From: Erysipelotrichaceae bacterium
GTDB lineage: Bacteria > Bacillota_I > Bacilli_A > Erysipelotrichales > Erysipelotrichaceae
Assembly (NCBI GenBank): GCA_017550145.1
Contig: JAFZQG010000004.1
Coordinates: forward strand, 62,001 to 126,000
DNA length: 64,000 bases
Reading direction: 5' to 3'
Below are positions 60,650 through 64,000 of this stretch, piece by piece; positions within the stretch are counted from its first letter, which is position 1, and each line of letters begins with the position of its first letter. The position numbers were made by a program, and so were the translations under genes. The notes beneath the pieces were generated by a model, which worked only from the letters and a program-made list of their open reading frames with translations, made no database searches and was not told where the DNA came from.

Positions 60650-61396
60650 TTATTTTTTAAAGATCTTTCTTTCAACAACAAAGATCAGATAACTGCCCAA
60701 GATAATCATTGAAAGATAAAATATAATTTCAGCGATTATACCGAATCTTAATGCTATCTCATGAAAGATAGGTTGAGTTGTTTCATAAGCTAAAGTTATA
60801 TAAAACATATTTGGTTCGATATAGATGTTATTCAGGATAGAGTGCGAGATAACATTTATTATTTCAGCAATTAATGCCATCAGCAAAAACAGAAGGGTAG
60901 CCGGTAGAAAGGATGCCTTTTCTTTTTCTTTAAGTATCAGTAAAGCAATTATTGCTTCGGTAATAATCAGACCATGATAAATAAATGAGTGTAGGGTCAG
61001 TATTACCTGATCCCTTAACATGTCATATGGCAAAGCTAAGGCAATAATATCTGCCAGCAACGAATAAGTAGTCAGAAAGACCAGAACGGCTTCCTGTTTT
61101 TTATCTTTAAGATAAATTGCTATGAACGAACAGTACATTGCCATTGAACACAACTGCCACGGGAAGAACCAGAGATTAAGTGTTCTGTTGAAAACATAAA
61201 CATAACAGAACCACTGTTTAAAAACTTCTGCCAGAATCATGACTGTTCCCAGATAATGCAGGATCTTTAATAATTTGTTTTTATCTTTATTTTTCAGCAG
61301 AAAATAAAAGATGACGTTTAAAACAAACGTCAGTATTAATGCGCTTATATGTATCGTTCCGAAAAGTTTCGGAGTTTTACTAAAGGTAATACCCAT
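60650..61396 (-). CDS. YwaF/TIGR02206 family membrane protein
   Basis: The 248-residue protein has about seven hydrophobic segments. LNLWFFPWQLCSMAMYCSFIAIYL and the aromatic, histidine-containing loop LTLHSFIYHGLIITEAIIALLIL fit the YwaF-type group of uncharacterised integral membrane proteins. No enzymatic motif is visible. It directly follows the MATE gene (one base gap) and is likely co-transcribed with it. Its 3' end meets the plus-strand GNAT gene with two bases between. Confidence 0.75.
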   Translation of the reverse strand: MGITFSKTPKLFGTIHISALILTFVLNVIFYFLLKNKDKNKLLKILHYLGTVMILAEVFKQWFCYVYVFNRTLNLWFFPWQLCSMAMYCSFIAIYLKDKKQEAVLVFLTTYSLLADIIALALPYDMLRDQVILTLHSFIYHGLIITEAIIALLILKEKEKASFLPATLLFLLMALIAEIINVISHSILNNIYIEPNMFYITLAYETTQPIFHEIALRFGIIAEIIFYLSMIILGSYLIFVVERKIFKK

Positions 61397-61397
61397 C

Positions 61398-62774
61398 TTA
61401 TTTATCTGGAAGAACCATCGGTCCTTTGTTTACCTTTTTATCTTTGAAACGGTCATTGAAGATATAGTAGTTCAGATAAGCAAAGCTTGTGACGACCCAG
61501 GACAAAGGGAAGGCAAAGACCGGAAGCTGCGGCTCGCTCATCGGGAACAAAGTAATAAAGCCGATTCTCATGAAGCAGATCGTAAAGATAGCGATTATCA
61601 TCGGTGTTCTGATCAGACCACAGGATTTGAACATCGCACTCATCGGTTCGACAAACACATAGAGAATATAGGACATCGAAATGATCCTCAGCATTTTCCA
61701 GCTGATCTCCAGCGGTTCCGCATCCGTCAAAAACAGCGAAAGCAGGTTTTTGCCGTACGACTGGAAGGTGAGTCCGAAGATTAAAGCACCGCTTGCTTCA
61801 ACGAGAATCGATGTTAAAGCAATCAGTCTGACACGTTTCAGGTTACCATGACCGTAGTTCTGGGAAGCCATCGTAATCGTTGAGGTACTGACTGCATTGG
61901 AGAAGCACCAGAAAACATTATCAACATTGCTGAAAGCAGAATAAGCAGCGATAGCATCGGTACCGAAACTGTTGATCTTGGACAGAATGAAAGCTGATGG
62001 TATCGCAAACATCATGCTCTGGATCGCAAATGGAATACCGACTTTAAAGATTTCGATTACTTCTTCCTTATCAAATCTCAGCTCCTTTAAAGAGAACTGA
62101 TAAATATCGCTGGTGTGATAGAAGATAAACAGGATGACCAGAGCACAGACCAGATGCGAAAGGAAAGTTGCCATTGAGGTTCCGAAGACCCCGAGTTTTA
62201 AGATTCCTGCCAGAAGCAAATCAAATCCGATCTTGCAGACGGCGGTTACCATTATCAGCATCAGCGGTCTTTTTGAATCACCTAAAGCCCTTAAGATCGA
62301 AACACCGGACTGATAGACAAAATAGAAGACCATCGATCCGAAATAGAAGCGCAGATACACAAGTGATGTTGAGATCGTTTCTTCAGGTGTTCCCATCAGT
62401 CTGAGCAGGAAGGGGGATATGGTGATCATTAAGACGGTCAGAAAGGCGCCGAAAGAAATCGACACAAACATTCCGGTCTTGACGACGTTGGATGCCTTCT
62501 CCATGTTTCCTTTACCGTAGCTCTGAGCAACTCTGACGGTTATGGCTGCCGTCAGACCCGATACACAGTTAAGGATAATATTGATGATCGAATTGGCGGA
62601 ACCGCCGACGGAGGCCAGTGCCTCCTTACCGATGAAACGTCCTAAAACAACGCTGTCCGCAAAGCCATAGAACATCTGTAAAAGATAGCCCATGAACACC
62701 GGGAAAAAGAACAGCATCATCTGTTCGAGAATGTTTCCGTTTAAAATATCTTTCTTACTCGAGCGGCGAAACAT
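61398..62774 (-). CDS. MATE family efflux transporter
   Basis: The 458-residue protein has 12 predicted membrane segments in two MATE repeats (FPVFMGYLLQMFYGFADSVVLGRFIGKEALASVGGS, QNYGHGNLKRVRLIALTSILVEASGAL). It exports cationic drugs or metabolites using a sodium or proton gradient. The substrate is not predictable. The start lies 20 bases inside the end of the upstream small coiled-coil gene, an overlap of the two frames that implies coupled translation. Confidence 0.93.
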   Translation of the reverse strand: MFRRSSKKDILNGNILEQMMLFFFPVFMGYLLQMFYGFADSVVLGRFIGKEALASVGGSANSIINIILNCVSGLTAAITVRVAQSYGKGNMEKASNVVKTGMFVSISFGAFLTVLMITISPFLLRLMGTPEETISTSLVYLRFYFGSMVFYFVYQSGVSILRALGDSKRPLMLIMVTAVCKIGFDLLLAGILKLGVFGTSMATFLSHLVCALVILFIFYHTSDIYQFSLKELRFDKEEVIEIFKVGIPFAIQSMMFAIPSAFILSKINSFGTDAIAAYSAFSNVDNVFWCFSNAVSTSTITMASQNYGHGNLKRVRLIALTSILVEASGALIFGLTFQSYGKNLLSLFLTDAEPLEISWKMLRIISMSYILYVFVEPMSAMFKSCGLIRTPMIIAIFTICFMRIGFITLFPMSEPQLPVFAFPLSWVVTSFAYLNYYIFNDRFKDKKVNKGPMVLPDK

Positions 62775-63096
62775 TTCTTCTGTACCTTCCGATCTTTTTC
62801 TTCAGTTCTTTTTCTTCCTGTTTAAGAGCTCTGATCTGACGTTTATGATCTTCTCTTACTCTGAGTTTATTAAAAAGCAGGCCCAGGTCTGTTTTGCCGA
62901 CCGGTCCGAGATAATCGTTCTTTATTTTCTGTCCGTCTCTGTAGGTGAGATAATAATAACCTTTGCCGTTGCGGTATAGGGTATTCACATGACCTTTAGG
63001 AAAACTCTTAAGTTCTTCCTTAAGTCTGTTCTGTGTTTCTCTGTTTTCATCCAGTCTGTTTATCAGGATGTTTCTGTCTTCATTCATCTGTTTCAT
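62755..63096 (-). CDS. Small coiled-coil protein (DUF6788-like)
   Basis: The 113-residue basic protein has two charged helical arms (residues 1-30 and 80-110, rich in Glu, Lys and Arg) around a beta-like middle (KGYYYLTYRDGQKIKNDYLGP). The YRDGxKxxxxYLG core matches a short domain seen in small Bacillota proteins of unknown function. No signal or membrane segment. Its stop lies inside the MATE gene start. It may be a regulatory or DNA-associated protein, but this is only a guess. Confidence 0.65.
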   Translation of the reverse strand: MKQMNEDRNILINRLDENRETQNRLKEELKSFPKGHVNTLYRNGKGYYYLTYRDGQKIKNDYLGPVGKTDLGLLFNKLRVREDHKRQIRALKQEEKELKKKIGRYRRNVSPLE

Positions 63097-63116
63097 TGTA
63101 TGTTTTTGCTATACAA

Positions 63117-63142
63117 AAAGCAATATCATCTGATATTGCTTT
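63117..63142 (-). terminator. Intrinsic terminator of the isochorismatase-like gene
   Basis: A 12-bp perfect stem (63117-63128 with 63131-63142) followed by TTTTTG on the minus strand ends the 63.2 kb gene. Confidence 0.85.
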
Positions 63143-63174
63143 GATTAAAAATTTATGAAGTTATGTCTTCTTTG

Positions 63175-63711
63175 CTATTCCATATCGATCTGGCACATCT
63201 TCATGGTCTGAAGAGCAGCTTCATGTGTCTCAGGAGTTACGCCGGCACAACAATCCGGTATAACTTTAACCGGGGTCTCAAAGAAAGCGGCTTTGACCAT
63301 CAGAGCATTTGATACTACACAGATATCGGTACATAAACCCACTAGGGTAATGCTTTCAATCGGTTCTTTCTTGTCTGCCTCTTTAAGGACTTCAACCAGT
63401 TTTTCACTGCCGAAGGTCGGCTTATTGATGATCATATACGAACCCTGATCACGGCTGCTTAATGCCTCTTCAATGGCCGGATTCAGTTTCCAGCCTTCGC
63501 TTCCTTCGATACAGTGAACGACCGGAAGATGCCTGCCTTCGTTGGTGTTCATGTAGTCGTCATAGTGTGTATCACGCGTACAGATGACAAAATCATAGTC
63601 TTTCTTAATTTCCCTGGCAACATTATCAACGATCTGAACAGCTTCTTTTGTTCCCAAAGATCCATCGATAAAATCTTTCTGCATATCTACTACTATCAGT
63701 ACTTTTTTCAT
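63175..63711 (-). CDS. Cysteine hydrolase, nicotinamidase/isochorismatase family
   Basis: The 178-residue enzyme has the catalytic Asp in LIVVDMQKDFIDG (D9), Lys in NKPTFGS, and the nucleophile Cys in VGLCTDICVVSNAL (C near 130), matching nicotinamidase-type hydrolases. THYDDY near residue 50 could provide metal-binding residues as in PncA. It probably releases ammonia from nicotinamide or a related amide. GGAAGAG precedes the start. It is transcribed from the partial gene's direction and ends at a terminator. Confidence 0.85.
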   Translation of the reverse strand: MKKVLIVVDMQKDFIDGSLGTKEAVQIVDNVAREIKKDYDFVICTRDTHYDDYMNTNEGRHLPVVHCIEGSEGWKLNPAIEEALSSRDQGSYMIINKPTFGSEKLVEVLKEADKKEPIESITLVGLCTDICVVSNALMVKAAFFETPVKVIPDCCAGVTPETHEAALQTMKMCQIDME

Positions 63712-63722
63712 TTTTCTCTTCC

Positions 63723-64000
63723 TTAATATTTATTCATTATGGCATTCAATTCGCTGTCATGGTTACTGCTTATGAAACGGGTATAGACCTTTCCGTCATA
63801 GTAATCTTCAAGATATCTCTTATATAATCCGACCTGACCGATCAGTAAACGGTCGTTTATTTCTTTATCATTATAGAATACAACGTCCAGATCATAACCT
63901 TTCAGTCTGTATAACTCGTTGTTAGAATTCTGCACGAATTCATATCCCTCGTGTTCTTCTTTGAATTGATTTAGAACCTTCCTGGCTTTTCTCAGTATCT
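63723..64000 (-). CDS. Partial CDS, C-terminal part of a hypothetical protein
   Basis: The frame is open from the window edge to a stop at 63723, at least 92 codons. It reads ILRKARKVLNQFKEEHEGY and then LYRLKGYDLDVVFYNDKEINDRLLIGQVGLYKRYLEDYYDGKVYTRF, a soluble, charged sequence with no family that I recognise. The GTG at 63935 is an internal codon and not the start. The stop is 12 bases before the isochorismatase-like gene, so they are probably in one transcript. Confidence 0.7.
   Translation of the reverse strand, partial: ILRKARKVLNQFKEEHEGYEFVQNSNNELYRLKGYDLDVVFYNDKEINDRLLIGQVGLYKRYLEDYYDGKVYTRFISSNHDSELNAIMNKY

Noticed and set aside
1-64000. CRISPR arrays, rRNA, prophage or a complete insertion sequence
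   Set aside because: No regular short repeats with spacers, no rRNA-like blocks and no integrase or full transposase reading frame were found.

Overview
This 64 kb window is chromosomal DNA of a low-GC Gram-positive bacterium (Bacillota). The best guess is the Erysipelotrichia or a related anaerobic gut or rumen group. The basis is strong AGGAGG-type ribosome binding sites, short intergenic gaps, many small single-gene transcripts, PTS-linked PRD regulation, and sugar, amino-sugar and purine salvage metabolism with no respiratory genes. The family assignment is an inference. I see no rRNA, tRNA or CRISPR array and no intact insertion sequence or prophage.

Layout. 0-12 kb: housekeeping and odd fusion genes, namely a THEP1-type NTPase with a SWIM finger, purD, a peptide deformylase fused to a methyltransferase, a BtpA-family protein, pyruvate kinase, a HI0933-type flavoprotein, a P-loop kinase, an RlmD/TrmA-type RNA methyltransferase and a DegV protein. 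12.3-21.2 kb: a nine-gene catabolic island on the minus strand with a divergent PRD regulator. It encodes an amidohydrolase, a PRD-SFCGS fusion, DUF4312, DUF4311, DUF4310, a DgaE-type PLP lyase, a DgaF-type KDGP aldolase, an Eda-type aldolase and a HAD phosphatase. It looks like a system for uptake, deacylation, deamination and aldol cleavage of a 2-amino-2-deoxy-aldonate or similar acid, with an uncharacterised transporter in place of the usual PTS permease. 21.2-26.9 kb: phosphoglycerate-mutase-like protein, pgi, a CDP-alcohol phosphotransferase, a HigBA-type toxin-antitoxin pair bounded by 34-bp direct repeats, a deacetylase and a sugar acetyltransferase. 27-37.5 kb: nucleotide and purine salvage, with a 5'-nucleotidase, two nucleoside hydrolases, a phosphoribosyltransferase and guanine deaminase, plus a MATE transporter fused to a histidine-kinase-like ATPase.

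38-48 kb: a secreted papain-like protease, a PHP phosphoesterase, the threonine degradation operon tdh-kbl, a C26 peptidase, a lipoprotein, a HAD protein and a GH2 glycosidase. 48.2-49.7 kb: three small genes with double-glycine leaders (two are close paralogs with coiled-coil, lysine-rich cores) and a small hypothetical gene. 49.7-56 kb: GH13 glucosidase, acetyltransferase, rhomboid, C26 peptidase, Sel1-repeat lipoprotein, MgtC-type and HdeD-type membrane proteins and a 33-residue basic peptide. 56-60.1 kb: guanine nucleotide genes, with a GMP synthetase lacking its glutaminase domain, IMP dehydrogenase and a xanthine-type permease behind a short attenuator leader. 60.2-64 kb: acetyltransferase, YwaF-like protein, MATE transporter, small coiled-coil protein, nicotinamidase-like hydrolase and a partial gene running off the end.

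The best candidates for undescribed biology are the DUF4310/4311/4312/SFCGS island, the double-glycine coiled-coil peptides, the deformylase-methyltransferase fusion, the attenuator leader of the purine permease, and the direct-repeat-bounded toxin-antitoxin cassette. Several genes also have a -10 box ending only 4-10 bases before the start codon, which suggests leaderless transcripts.
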